From the NCBI RefSeq assembly GCF_032854445.1, contig NC_088301.1:43385187-43449186 (forward strand): a stretch of 64,000 nucleotides of DNA. Reading direction: 5' to 3'. Under the pieces are notes generated by a model. The model searched no databases. It had not been told where the DNA came from and was given only the letters and a program-made list of their open reading frames with translations. The position numbers were made by a program, and so were the translations under genes. Source of the DNA: Liolophura sinensis (taxonomy: Eukaryota; Mollusca; Polyplacophora; Chitonida; Chitonidae). Positions 48,601-60,883 of the stretch are shown here, in pieces (position 1 is the first letter of the stretch; each line of letters opens with the position of its first letter).

Positions 48601-50824
48601 AAAAACACTACTGTAAATATAAAACCTTATGTAAGCTGTAAGATACCAGAAGTAAAAATACGGTAATGTAGAGCTGCATTGACTTCACCTTGTCATGACT
48701 ACACTGCTGCCTACAAAACACCCTGCAAGGATTTAAGCTTATTGAAACTTTGCAAGACTGATGTGTGAAATGCATGCATAGAAGTATATTGGGAGCATTG
48801 CATTGTGGTAATAGACTAGAGGAGTATATCTGACCGGGGGTGGGTTTTCCTTTAGAACCGTCTGCATCTAAGAATAATTTAGCAAAAATTTATGCCGGTT
48901 GAACTTTGACAATTTGTTTTGCTGTGCTTACATCAATCGAGTACAAAACATGACCAGTAAAGTTTAAAACAATTAGGAAAACAATATCAAATATTATTAC
49001 TTTTGTAGGACTTCTGAAGGCATATGGACACAAGATAAATTAATACAGTTTTGATCCTTTGATCAACATGCCTCTGTCAGGTATGACAATGGAATTCAAA
49101 TCATATAGTATTACTATTATATATGGCCGCACCAGCCAAGTTGAAGAAACTCATAATTTAACTTTCACCAAATAATATGAGAATGTATACACATTATAAA
49201 CGATGTTCCAAGAACCACAATGACTGACTCAATGATTCTAGGTTTCACTCCAATCTAGATTCACCATCACTTTAGATCCAACATTTAGAAACATTTCTTG
49301 GTACCTGTTTCTAAATATACTACAGATGACAACCAGCTGAACCATATAAAGGCCGAGGAATCCCTTTCTCCTTTCCGATAAACAGATGAAGATCTGAAGG
49401 TTCCAATTTAAAAAACACATATTGAAAATTTGGATATTCCACACATGACTTCATACATACATCCAGTATGCATGTTTGTTCCCTTTCATATGTCACCAAT
49501 GCTTTTGATGAAAACCAAATGCAGTGTTATCAAGTCAGTGTAGTGGGCTTTAAGTTGAAATGACACACAGCGGAGACAACTCAAACAACATGTAACAATA
49601 CTCAGATCAGTTGATTATCTAGTATGGAGCCGAGAAGAGAGACTGACATGTCCAGTCCTTCAACGGATGGAAAAGAGAAATTGTTAGGTCTCGGCTATGG
49701 ACAATAACTACAAGATAAACTGACATTCATTACTCCACTGCTCAATGAAATGTAATTATACTGTTATCTTATATATTTGGTTTTATTTATGTTATTCTCT
49801 TGTAGAGTGTACAAAACACGGTGCATGAAAAATGAAACACTGGCAACAAACATAACTGCAGATATGTGATTATCTGACAAACAAACATAACTAGGGTATA
49901 AATATACATTTTAGTTTGAAAATAAATGTCATACAAAATATTATTGTACATTTGTCTTCACAATGGCATTCACAATGATAAAACACATTGTGTATTATAA
50001 TGAATTCAGAACAATAAAGTTAGTTAAGAGAGAAGCCAATATGACCTTTAGGAATAATGGATGAAAGAAAAAAAAGACTGATATAAAATGTGCAAAAAAA
50101 AATACATTTGGTCACCCAATTGTAAATCAAATTCAACCAATAATATGTACATGTTCATGCAAATTTGTACAAAATGGTTGGTTCATGCAGTGTGATTGTA
50201 CATGCCCAAAAGTTATGCACCGAACATTCACAAAGGCAGCTGCTTTTGTGAATGGGGAGGGGGACCACTCCGACAAATGCAACACTGGGACTTGACACAG
50301 AGCTCTGGAAATTGCAGCTTGAAACATTGCGACTCATTCAGACACATAAAAAACAATGTCTACCAGGTTCTAGTGACCACAAACTAACAAATAGAGAGAT
50401 TATTGTGCTGTACACATATGGTATAATAGCCAGTGAATGCATCTTTATGTGAAATTTTACTAAATAATCTACACTGAATTTAAAAAAGAAAAGAAAATAT
50501 TGAGTACTACAAATGACCTAAAATTTTGCAAGATTCTGCGATTTCTTTTGATCTTAGACACTTATATAATTTGAGGTTTGTTTGGAAAGTATGATGACAT
50601 CCATTTTCAAAAAGTTTCAGCACCAAAAGTAATATTTTATAACATTTGTCTCCAAAAATGCACATTTGGGGCAAAAGTTTAGGTCATTTACTTACATGCA
50701 CTGGGTATATGGTGCAGTTTATCTTACAGCAATGGACTTGATGCATAATTTGATCCTTTGCAAAAAAACAATCAAACAATTCAAGTTTGTTAATTTTCAT
50801 TTCAAACAACTCTGAAACGGAGAA

Positions 50825-50827
<3 letters not shown>

Positions 50828-50877
<50 letters not shown>
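50828..50877. repeat. (TA)n microsatellite
   Basis: About 25 AT/TA dinucleotides, uninterrupted. Confidence 0.97.
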
Positions 50878-50882
<5 letters not shown>

Positions 50883-52393
50883 CTAATTTATCTCTCTGTA
50901 TATACATTGTATACAATCAATGGGCTAAAGAGGCTATCCTCTGCTGAAAGAACTGAAGCCCACCTTTTTAATTTCTGGATAACTGCTATTACATGCAGAT
51001 GTATGAGAAATATGTTTACTGGAAGAACTTGGATTAGTGGGACTTTTCTTTGGAAAACAAAAGACAGCAATGTTTTCCATACCTTCTGACACTGGATATG
51101 GATTCACCATTTTTTTGAAATGAGAAAAAAAAAAAATATTATATGCAGGTAATCCAAGATAATATTAATGCGCAATGTGTCCCTGATCACATAACAACAG
51201 CATCACAATTGGACACCATATCTCATCAGGTTTATTACCCACTCCTTTATAGAGAGATTCCCTTTGTAATCAAGGGAGATATCAAGGAAATAAGGCATAT
51301 GTACAACATTTCTCTCTGACCATGATAATCGTATTCCATGGTTCATTTTTCCTGCTTAAGTAGCACATTTCAAGACGTGTTGTCAGTGTAACAAGTACAC
51401 AGTTAATTGCTCTGTGAAAGTTGCATTTTCATATCAAAAAGCAGCTCAGGTGCGATGTTTTAAGATAGTGTATTGCCTACTACAGCTTGGAAATGAACAG
51501 GGTCGATGACGCATTTTATTTCATTTAAGAAAGAGAAGAATTATTATTCTAATAGCCAAGAAGACTAATACATAACTGGAAGTTTATTACTTTCATGCTT
51601 CTATAAAGTGTCTATACGTCAGAGAGCAATGCATGTATCAACTGACTTCTCAGAAAATAGAACACTATAAAAAATAGCTGCAAAATAAAGTTTGAAAAAA
51701 AACATAGAGTACGTATTACTAGATTTTTAAACTGTATTGTATTGAGTGCTACTGACAGACTTGACACTACTAGAACATCTATTGCCCCAAACACTTCAAC
51801 AATTAACATCGAGTTCGTGATCATCCATGTTTCTTAACATTAACATTAAAGGGAAATAACCCTGCCCAAAAATAAGTAAGTGTCAGTGGAACGACCATTA
51901 AAGCCATATCTGACACTAGCTCCTCCTGAGTAAATAACATGAAATTTAATGTTTAAATTCTGGATTTACACTAAATAATTTGCCAATGACAGAAAATACA
52001 GAATCTACATTTAATGCTGGAATAATCTCTCTTTGAACTTGCTTCATCATGTCCTAAGTAAATTCAAGTATTTCATCCAAATGTGAAAACAGAGTTACAA
52101 AATTTCAGTATCAGTATAAAGAGGTCAATTCAATCATAAAAGTCTACCAAAAAATAAATAAATAAAATAATCAAAATAAAGGTAATGTAGAATATAGTTT
52201 TGCACTGTCTTTCCACTGATGCTTAGTTATTTTTTGGAGGTATTCTTCACTTTAAAGCACTTTAAAAACTCCATACATATACATGTACCATGGTGTATCA
52301 TAAAGCAACATATAAGGTGATGGGTAAACATGTTCATGTAGAATTGTGATGGCCAGGTGACTTTAGTACACATATTTTCTATCGATCTTCCAG

Positions 52394-55300
52394 TTAGTTA
52401 TTGGGCGGTTTTATTGGATTTAATGGGTCATGGTCCACTGACTGGTGTAGCATTAACCCTAGCACTCCCATTCGATTGGACATGGCAAGTCGAATGTTTC
52501 TCTCCTGTTCAAACAACTCGTCTAACTTCAGCCACTGGAAACAAAAAAACAATTGAAGATAGGTAAAGTATGTTTATAATTTGTGTTTTCTTGTCCTATA
52601 AATACAGGACAACACAGAATTGACCCTATGTGGTGCAATAAAAATCCATAATTTTCTACAGAAAGTAGTAACCTGCAAAGATATAAATCTGCCACTTCTC
52701 ATTTCCTTGATCCCAGACATTAAATTGTTTAACACCTCATCAATATTATTATATAATTAACTAAACATGTATTGTGATGAGGTGTTAAATTTAGTCTTAA
52801 GTCAGATATGTCTCTGTGGAATGGCCCCAGAGCATTTGTTAAGAACAGACCTGGCGTACTCGCTCCATATCTATCTCTGCACGGCGTAACTTCTCCCAAC
52901 AGTAGTGCTTGTTGCACTTCCTCTTTGCAGTTCGACACAATTCACCAGTCTCTTCAAATACATTTGATGTGAGTGGACAGCCACAAACTTCATCTTGGCC
53001 CACCTATGTGTAAGAAGGCATAAGTTTTTTGTGAAAACGAGACTGAGCATAACAAATATCCTCACACAACGCACAGTTTTCGAATTCAAAGATATTATAT
53101 AACCAAAAATGCCCATAAAAGTTCCAAAAATTCACTCATGACCACACAACTTTGCATGCCTACATGTATCATTACTTCTCACTTATTTTGCTATAGTTTA
53201 TCCAACCAGACAACACACCAAACAAATAACACTTTAAATTTTCCACTAACTATTGATAATACCTGGCTTCTCCACTGAGGCCCACTTTCACAAAAGATTA
53301 TAAATCAGTTTATTGTAAAATTGATCAAAACTCATTACACTGTAATAGCAGATGACCCAGACATCATTTATGAGAAATCTAACTTTACAATGTCTGCGAC
53401 AGTGGCCCATGGTGGCTTAATTAAAATTACCTTTGGCTCCTTTGAATGTTCTGGGCAAAGTACTTTGAGTCTTTTGCAGTATGTCTTCTGTTGAGCATTG
53501 TAATAGTCACAAAACATTGAGGTACCCTCTATCCTTGTTTTGTAAATGGACCCAAATGATGTCTGTGCCTCATACTGAAAAGTCGTAAGACAATACGGTT
53601 AAACACATATGGTACACTGAATTCAAGTTTAACAGACTATTCTGCCATACTGTTTTCATTATTTGAGAACACCCTATGCAGCCATCTGTCTAATTATTAG
53701 TAGATAAAAAACAACAGCTCAGAAAGTTGACCTCGATCCATAAGACATCCAAGCTTACTGCATCCAACTGATTTATTTATTTATTTATTTGATTGGTGTT
53801 TTACGCCGTACTCAAGAATATTTCACTTATACGACGGCGGCCAGCATTACGGTGGGTGGAAACCCACGACCATCCGCAGGTTGCTGGCAGACCTTCCCAC
53901 TTATGGCTGCATCCAACTGAAATGACCAGTCGGCAGTGGATAATTGTAATATTCTGCCATATTGTCCTCCACAAGAATGGGCACAATAACGTGCACAACT
54001 GATTTAATACAAGAGTTTAGCCTCCTGCTCATATTTTAATCTTAAGTCCCCTAAAGAATTTATCTAGTACAGACTGTGTCACTGAGTATGGCATGAAAAC
54101 CCAATCAAAGGAACAGATAAATGATTCTGAATCAGTTTCGCTGAGTGACAACAGAGAACATTACTATGTCTGAATGACTTTATTTTCCCTCTGAATGGTA
54201 AATGCATTTTTATCTGTTAAATTCACTGACCATTTCTGAATAGTCTACACAGTTATGGCAGTCGAGGTCAGCACATCTTGACCTTAAAGACAAGTTATAC
54301 AGTAATTCTTCAACCTATCTGCATGTTTGCAAGGTGTTTATTCAAGCATATTCTGAACGCATTACTCTGTGTTCACTGATAAAACTGTACTTTTTGTGAA
54401 TCCCTGAAACTAACCAATCCAACAAATGTAGTTCCATTTCCAAAATCAAATTAAAAATGTGCATATATTGCACTGAAAGTTGCTCTTACATATTTGAAAA
54501 AGGCTGAGGAATTAGAGCATGTACATGCAGTTCTGTGTAGTCTAAAGTGTACAAACTGATTATCAGTGTAGAATACCTTGGCAAAACACTTTTCCATGTG
54601 TTTAAGGGCTCCCCTTTGATTGATCTCTGCACCACATGTGACACAATAAATACTGAGTTCAAGATCCTCTTCCGCATCTGTACCCTTTGTGAAATAGAAC
54701 ACCACATCTATAATTAGCAAATATCAAAACAGGCATGTCACAAAACTCATTTCAGTTCTTCACACAAAATGTTTATACTGCAAAGGGAAGACATGAGAGG
54801 TAATATATACAAACACGTCCAGTGTAAATGAATGAACATTTTCTATTGTACCTGTAACCCATTGAAGGTCTCATAGTTACAGACCGATAACCCATGGTGG
54901 GCTGAGCTGTGAATAGCGATTACTGATTACATACAATTTTCACACACACACACAAGGCAACCTACTGATGTTCTCCCAGAATTAAATTTGCACAACTATC
55001 GATTCACACATCAGCAGGTTACACTGGATAGGCTAAAGGAACAAATGTTACCATTATTATCCACATGTTACACTTTCTTTTACCAGCATGTACCACATGC
55101 AGTGACCACATGCAAACTTTATCTGTATTAAAGTATAAACCACGCAGCTTACTTCTTGTTCTTGTGATATGCTTGCATGCTTGGCTCTCTCTATTAAAGC
55201 ATCTAGTTCTTGGTGTTTCAGATCCAGTTCCCCTAGCCGTTGGCGAGCTTGTAACTGCTGTCCACGAACCCTCTCTAATGCCTTCTTGTTATTCTCTTCT

Positions 55301-58148
55301 GCAACGCATGGGCTGCTCTGCCACTGCTGGATTTTTGGAGGTAACAGTTCATACAATCGGCTGCAAAATAGATCAGGTTTTACTGTTACACATCATACAA
55401 TGTGTCAACAGAGACTTCCACATGAATTTTACATGAAACCTTGTGTAAGGAAATACTCATTTTTAGCTATTAAAGCTTATAAATGTTGACTAGAACAAAG
55501 GTTGTGAAACAAAAACATGTGTCAACTTGTTCCAAGAGTTGACCAGTTTTTTAAATACAGTTGTTAGCCATATCCGAAATGCTGATTGAGGCATAAGGTC
55601 CATGTCATGAAGCTTCATCACAAATCTGGGGAAGATAGTCGGATGACAGACAACAGATGTTGGACAGTACAAATCCATTATGGCGCCTTCAATTTAGTTG
55701 GAAAGAGACGTATGTAATGCACAACAGAAGATTAGAATCAAACTCCTTCAGCGATAGAAGAATTTCTCACTTTTTGGCAAGTTTCATGCCGCAGTCATCT
55801 GAGCAATATCGTGAGCCAAGATTGGCCGAATTCACACACCCTGGACCATGGCACTGATGAATCTCTTCTTCCTCTGTTTCATGCAGAGGAAAGTCTTCCA
55901 CATCAGAGTGGCGTCTCCGTCCTGTCGATCCACCTTTTGTTTTTAATTTCTTGCAAGAAAAATTTTATAAGCAAATTTATTATTGACAGCTTTATAAAAA
56001 CATACATATACAATTTGTTCAGTTAATAATTCATTAAGACATCAGCATCCTCAAGTCACAAGCACTTTAATAATACAAACGAGCAGATCTAACTACACTG
56101 AAACAAAGAACCTTAATATGTCCAAGCATTAAGATAATCTTCATGGAAACAAGGCAAACGTTTGATTAAACACCACACAGAAACATGTTCTGTAAGAAGA
56201 TAAATCAGATTTCATTCAATGCTTCATACCTGTTTTTGTTTGGTTGTGGAGTGTTTATGTTTGGTCTTTTCTTTTTTGCCCCGTTTGGTTTTTTTCTTAG
56301 GAGAACTATCAGAGCTGCTTGTTCGTCTCTCCCTCTGCAGAAAATAGAAAATCTGAGGTAAGATCTGTTCAATGAATCATTCAGTACCTATATTCACAAT
56401 ATAACCTGGAAATATCGGAAAATGTTGAAGATTTACAGGTCTTGACGTACACTTAATTTAAGTTCCAACCTATCTAGTCAAGATCATTCAAAAAGCTAGG
56501 ATTCAAAATATCTGAAAAATTTAGTCCCCCAACTAAAGAATGCTCATTTTTATTTACATAAACACAGAGCAATTGGTAACTTCAACCTTTATCAGACCTA
56601 AAATTAACCAAAATGAAAAAAATGTAGATAAAAAGTCAACAAGTCAAGGAATCATTATTGCTTTGGTTGGGGTGAGAGACAAGTCCATGCTATGTTTAGA
56701 TTGATATTGAATGCTCATTCAAGGCTTCAAGCATAAACCAAAGAAAATCTCCATTGTCAGCCAATCAGAGATGACTATCTATATCTTTAAAGAGATGATC
56801 ACTGAAAACAAAGAGTTTTTTTTTTTTTTTTTTTTACATCATAAGGTAATGTGATGTACAGATAACAGCTTCCAATTATAGATCAGATGAGGTGAGAAAT
56901 ATTTATCCAGTTCACCCACTTTCCAACTTTGGCTGTATTTGCATTTCCATGTGAAGATCTTACCTTGGCTGGTCTTGGGGAAGCAGAAGAAATGCAAGTA
57001 TTTTCAGACTCATCCATTGTGTCTTCATCCATTGACAGATTCCTAAAAAATATGATTTAATTCATTTGACTTTGTTGTAACACTATATTCAGGAAATTTT
57101 TCACGTATACAATGGCAGTCACTTTTTTTGTGTGGCGGAAACCAGAGTGCATGGGGTAAATCACTGCCCTTTGGAAAATTACTGACAAACTCTCCTACAT
57201 GATATGTTAATCAAATTGGAGGGTGTGGTATTCAACAAACATTTGACTGCACTAACAGCTGAGCAAAAACACCTTTTTAAGACCAACAGAACTCTCTAAA
57301 TCAGGCAGTAAGAGTAGCTTTATCATGGACAAAATTTTAGGTCATATACAGTACAATTTATTCATTTATTTATATGATTAGAGTTTTACGCCATACTCAA
57401 GAATATTTCACTTGTATGACAGTGGTCAGCATTATGGTGAGAGAAAACCAGGCAGAGCCCTGGGGAAACGACCATCCACATGTTGCTGAAAGACCTTCCC
57501 TCGTACAGCACAGAGGAAGCCAGCATGAGCTGGAGTCGAACTCACAGTGGCCGCATTGGTGGGAGGCTCCTGGGTCATTGCGCCATGCTAGCGTGCTAAC
57601 CCCCCTCGGCCAAAGGCAGTACAAGTTTAGTTGTCTCACCCAGCAAATTCTGTATGTTCTGACTCTGTCACAGATGTTACGGTGCAACTGCCTTCTTTTT
57701 CTGACGGTTTGTGTTTCCATTTCTGACCGGTGACCACAAGTCCCTGGAACAAACCACCAGCCCTCTACATGTAATAATACACTGATACAGATTAACACCA
57801 TCATAGCCATAACACCATGAACTCAATGACAGATATGTTTATGTAGACTGTATTTCTGGAAGTGGCATATATCATGTTTTGAACGTTTTGAACACAAAAG
57901 AAAAAAAACTACACCACATGAATAACTCCAAGAGCTCTCAATGAACAACGTTTCCTTCCTCCAGATATTCTGTGCAGTTGACCTCGATAATATTAGTTAA
58001 TGTGTCCAATCAATTTCCAGGAAAAAAGCAAGTATACGCATCCAATATTTACCTTTATACATGTCAAAGAAGTACTTACAAAATTTAGACACTGACGTAA
58101 TCTGCACTTCTGACGGATTCTATTTGGCCCACCAAATTTTTTCATGTC
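52394..58148 (-). CDS. CXXC1: CXXC1/CFP1, C-terminal 429 residues (partial)
   Basis: CFP1 binds unmethylated CpG and brings SET1 histone H3K4 methyltransferase to DNA. Ten exons on the minus strand, 5' to 3': 58080-58148, 57640-57743, 56964-57042, 56230-56334, 55771-55949, 55153-55360, 54577-54684, 53431-53574, 52851-53003, 52394-52534 (stop TAA at 52394-52396). Phases are consistent and introns GT-AG. Order of parts: second half of the CXXC finger (KKFGGPNRIRQKCRLRQC), a Ser/acidic linker, a Lys-rich likely nuclear signal (SPKKKTKRGKKEKTKHKH), a zinc-binding segment (CHGPGCV, then YCSDDCGMKLA), a coiled coil (RLYELLPPKIQQWQSSPC onward), and the Cys-rich C-terminal domain (YCVTCGAEIN, YCKRLKVLCPEHS, CGCPL, HYCWEKLRRAE). 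Human CFP1 is about 656 residues, so roughly the first 200, including the PHD finger and CGECEAC half of the CXXC finger, are not found up to 64000. Confidence 0.95.
53772..53906 (-). mobile_element. 5'-truncated SINE with 14-bp duplication
   Basis: The SINE tail and body, CCGTACTCAAGAATATTTC through CATCCGCAGGTTGCTGG, without the tRNA-like head. A perfect 14-bp target duplication CTGCATCCAACTGA lies at 53758-53771 and 53907-53920. In a CXXC1 intron. Confidence 0.93.
54079..54118 (+). mobile_element. SINE tail remnant
   Basis: CACTGAGTATGGCATGAAAA followed by CCCAATCAAAGG resembles the SINE end (GAGTACGGCGTAAAACACC-AATCAA). Old and short. Confidence 0.5.
54305..54512 (+). mobile_element. MITE with TA target duplication
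   Basis: It starts ATTCTTCAACC and ends GAGGAAT between TA dinucleotides (54303-54304 and 54513-54514). The interior TTTGCAAGGTGTTTATTCAA matches 34430-34635. It ends 64 bases from the CXXC1 exon at 54577-54684. Confidence 0.88.
57078..57155 (-). mobile_element. diverged SINE remnant
   Basis: ATTCAGGAAATTTTTCACGT, then ACAATGGCAGTC, then GGCGGAAACCAGAG follow the order of the SINE body with many changes. Confidence 0.5.
57357..57616 (-). mobile_element. nearly full-length tRNA-SINE copy
   Basis: The tail (TTTATTCATTTATTTA), CCATACTCAAGAATATTTC, CAGCATTATGGTGAGAG, and a tRNA-like head ending near GCTAGCGTGCTAACCC. Flanked by an 8-bp repeat CAGTACAA at 57349-57356 and 57617-57624. It lies only about 16 bases from the splice donor of the CXXC1 exon 57640-57743. 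Confidence 0.88.
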
Positions 58149-58593
58149 CTGGTAAAATGTAAAATGTAAAATGAAACTAGGTCAACAAATATTTAAAACT
58201 GTATTCCTTCTCATGTTCATCCTGGGCAATGAGAATACCACATGGACGATAAGGCAGAATATCTGCTGGCACAAAAAAAAGTCTAAAAACAAGACCACAT
58301 CAAGATCATGCCACATAAAGCTTAGAAGATATCCACACACTGGAACCTGTTTAATGTCCATTTGTTTTTACAGACAAAATTGTACAAAAGTGTAAATGAT
58401 TGGGGTATCTATGTTGTAGGTTGCAAGCCAGCTTATATAAATATGACAGTTGAAACAAATGCTTTAACTTTAGCTTTTCAACTTTCTTGCATGTGTATTA
58501 AATACAGTGGTTATATTTTATATGCTGTCTGCAATTTTATATTGTCTGCATATCAGTTTAACAACATATTTAAGGATTATGATGAAACAATGT

Positions 58594-59095
58594 ATCTGAA
58601 GGTCAGCAGAATATTCTATTTTGTGTTGAGTACATTACACTTCTAGTATCCCAAGGTCAGCATGATATACTTTGTCTTAAGGTCAGCATGATAGACTACA
58701 TTTTAAGGTCAGCATGATACACTGTGCCTCAAGGCCAGCATGATATATATTGTCTCAATATCAGCATAATATACTGTGTCTCAAGGTCAGCATGGTATAC
58801 TCTGCCTGAAGGTCAGCATGATAGACTACATCTTTAGGTCAGCATGATATACTTGTGCCTCAAGGTCAGCATGATATATTGTGTCTCAATATCAGCATGA
58901 CATACTGTGTCTCAAGGTCAGCATGATGCACTGTGCCTCAATGTCAGCATGATATACTGTGCCTCAATGTCAGCATGATATACTGTGCCTCAAGGTCAGC
59001 ATAATATACTGTGTCTCAAGGTCAGCATGATATATTGTGTCTCAATATCAGCATGACATACTGTGTCTCAAGGTCAGCATGATACACTATAGGCC
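58594..59095 (+). repeat. 26-bp minisatellite array
   Basis: About 19 tandem units resembling AAGGTCAGCATGATATACTG followed by TGTCTC. Variants alternate (TGTGCCTC, TGTGTCTC, GACTACATTTT), and blocks of variants repeat in order, pointing to growth by multi-unit duplication. It lies about 450 bases upstream of the CXXC-finger exon, in the presumed intron. Confidence 0.93.
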
Positions 59096-59269
59096 TCCAT
59101 GATTGCACATCTCAACGCCAGTAGACATATAATACATGTACATCCCTATTATTAATGAAACCAAGATAATTTACTTTCTGTAAAAATGATAATGATGATG
59201 TTATATATGCAACTAGTCCACAAATATGCAATCTATTGTATTATTGTGTCACAGGTCCATGTAGTGTTG

Positions 59270-59500
59270 CACTTAATAGCCGGACGGACAAAGTGGCTGT
59301 GGGGCCATCATGATCAATCCTGCCGCCGTAGACAATGGCCTGCATAGACACAGCATGGGGTATTTGGAACAGATGACCTGACGCAGGAAACAGACAATGT
59401 ATTAAATAGGCTGAATCAAAGACATTCCACCATGCTATACTGGTCTCTTGCTGCGATAGAATAATTGTGTTAAACCTAATTCCTGTCCAACTGTGACTCT
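59270..59500 (+). repeat. possible dispersed repeat
   Basis: A GC-richer block than its surroundings, containing CAGGAAACAGAC and ending TGTTAAACCTAATTCC. It resembles a SINE-like repeat in composition, but no second copy is present in the window. Confidence 0.25.
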
Positions 59501-60104
59501 ATCAAAGAAGGAGTAGCTGAGGGGGCAGTATTGATTTTTATCCCGTTCAGATTACCATTCAAGGCTGTTGAACAGATCAGCCACGCAGTGTTTTCAGAAA
59601 ACCTGGGTTCATGAGTTTAAAATGGCATAATCAGTGTGAGAACTCAACATCACACTAGACAATATTACATATAAACACGTGGTAAAAATGATCATTACAA
59701 ATAAGGAATACATGTTAAATAAGAATTGGATTTCACAATGTTACATCTTCCATAATCAGTAGTCAATGAAAACATCAGATGGAAAGATGAATAAAAGTCA
59801 CAAGAGTAGCAGATATTAAGAGGACTTCGCTTCCACATGATTTCAAATTAAGTTTGTTTCTATTTTTATTCAGCCATCTATGCTCAGTCAGTAATGTATT
59901 TCACCTAAAGCTTACTGAAAAAGATGTTCTTTAAGAAGAACAAAGAGACTATAAAATAGGAGTTCTTATGCCAACGCTTACATTTCTTGATACAAAACTA
60001 ATCACAAACTGTTCAATTAGCACAATAAGATGGACGAATTAATCAGAAATCAATCAAAATTGGGGAAAATTTTTTACGAGCCAAGGTTGAGATGAACTAC
60101 AAAA

Positions 60105-60200
60105 TATTGTATTTCACATAAACTTTAGTATTTTTCAACTGGAACATTCTGATCGATTCATCCACACTAGTCTGAAGTCTGATTAGTTTCCTATATGACA
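60105..60200 (+). repeat. dispersed repeat family B, copy 3
   Basis: TATTTCACATAAACTTTAGT, ATTTTTCAACTGGAACATTC, TGATCGATTCATCC and AGTCTGATTAGTTTCC parallel copies at 28262-28460 and (inverted) 36905-37070. Confidence 0.5.
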
Positions 60201-60232
60201 GCTTTGGTTGCCTTATGGGTCATACCAAAAAA

Positions 60233-60466
60233 ATGGTACTTGGCTGCCTCACTTGGCACTTAGCATTGAGGGGTTAGTGCAAGGAAGTGCCTGGGTCAGT
60301 ATAATCTGACTGGGTGGGGTATCTTGTCTGTTGTCTGCTTCATGCACTTCAATGGTGGTAGCACTTTGGTGACACAATATATGTACACACACTTAATGAC
60401 TTCCCATCATCATCTGACTGCAAAATTGCTAAGTACGATGTTAAACCCCAAGCATACATATATATA
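60233..60466 (+). mobile_element. SINE-like repeat of a second family
   Basis: It contains GGCACTTAGCATTGAGGGGT, GTATAATCTGACTGGGTGGG and TGACTGCAAAATTGCTAAGT, then ACGATGTTAAACCCCAAGCA. By memory this resembles a dispersed non-autonomous retroelement of mollusc genomes whose end is GTTAAACCCCAA plus a short simple repeat. Single copy here, so family membership rests on recollection. Confidence 0.5.
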
Positions 60467-60696
60467 CCTGTATATACGTTAGTTTCTCATGTGAAAAATT
60501 TAAGGTTTGGCATTAAAAGTACAATTTTAAGACCTCCATGTACTTCTGAAAGCACAATTTTACCTACATGTATTTGTACCAAACTTCAGGTGAAATACAG
60601 TTCATACTCGTTCATGAATATCAAATTAAATCATCTGACAACCTGAAGCACATGTGTACATATACATGTCCATGCACAAACGCGTCATTACATAAA

Positions 60697-60883
60697 TTTA
60701 TTTATTTACTTTTTTTATTCATTTGGTTGGAGTTTTATGGGGTACTCAAGAATATTTCACCTATACGACGGGTGCCAGCATTATGGTGGGAGGAAATCAG
60801 GTAGAGCCTGTGGCGAAATCCTCGACGATCCGCAAGTCGCTGGCAGACATTCCCACATACAGCCGGAGAGGAAACCAACAGCT
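60697..60883 (-). mobile_element. 5'-truncated SINE with 12-bp duplication
   Basis: The tail (TTTATTTATTTAC), GGGGTACTCAAGAATATTTC, CAGCATTATGGTGGGAGG and the block ending CCGGAGAGGAAACCAACAGC. A perfect target duplication TCATTACATAAA lies at 60685-60696 and 60884-60895. Confidence 0.93.

Larger units (their letters stand above)
43741..52393. other. no coding exon recognised
   Basis: The space between two converging genes. It should contain both 3' UTRs. Candidate poly(A) signals are AATAAA at 44388-44393 (plus, MFSD5) and at 51583-51588 (minus, CXXC1). Scattered open frames under 100 codons show no domain or splice support. Confidence 0.5.

Noticed and set aside
50787-51089. 100-codon frame
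   Set aside because: Contains the translated (TA)n microsatellite (YIYI repeats). Artefact.
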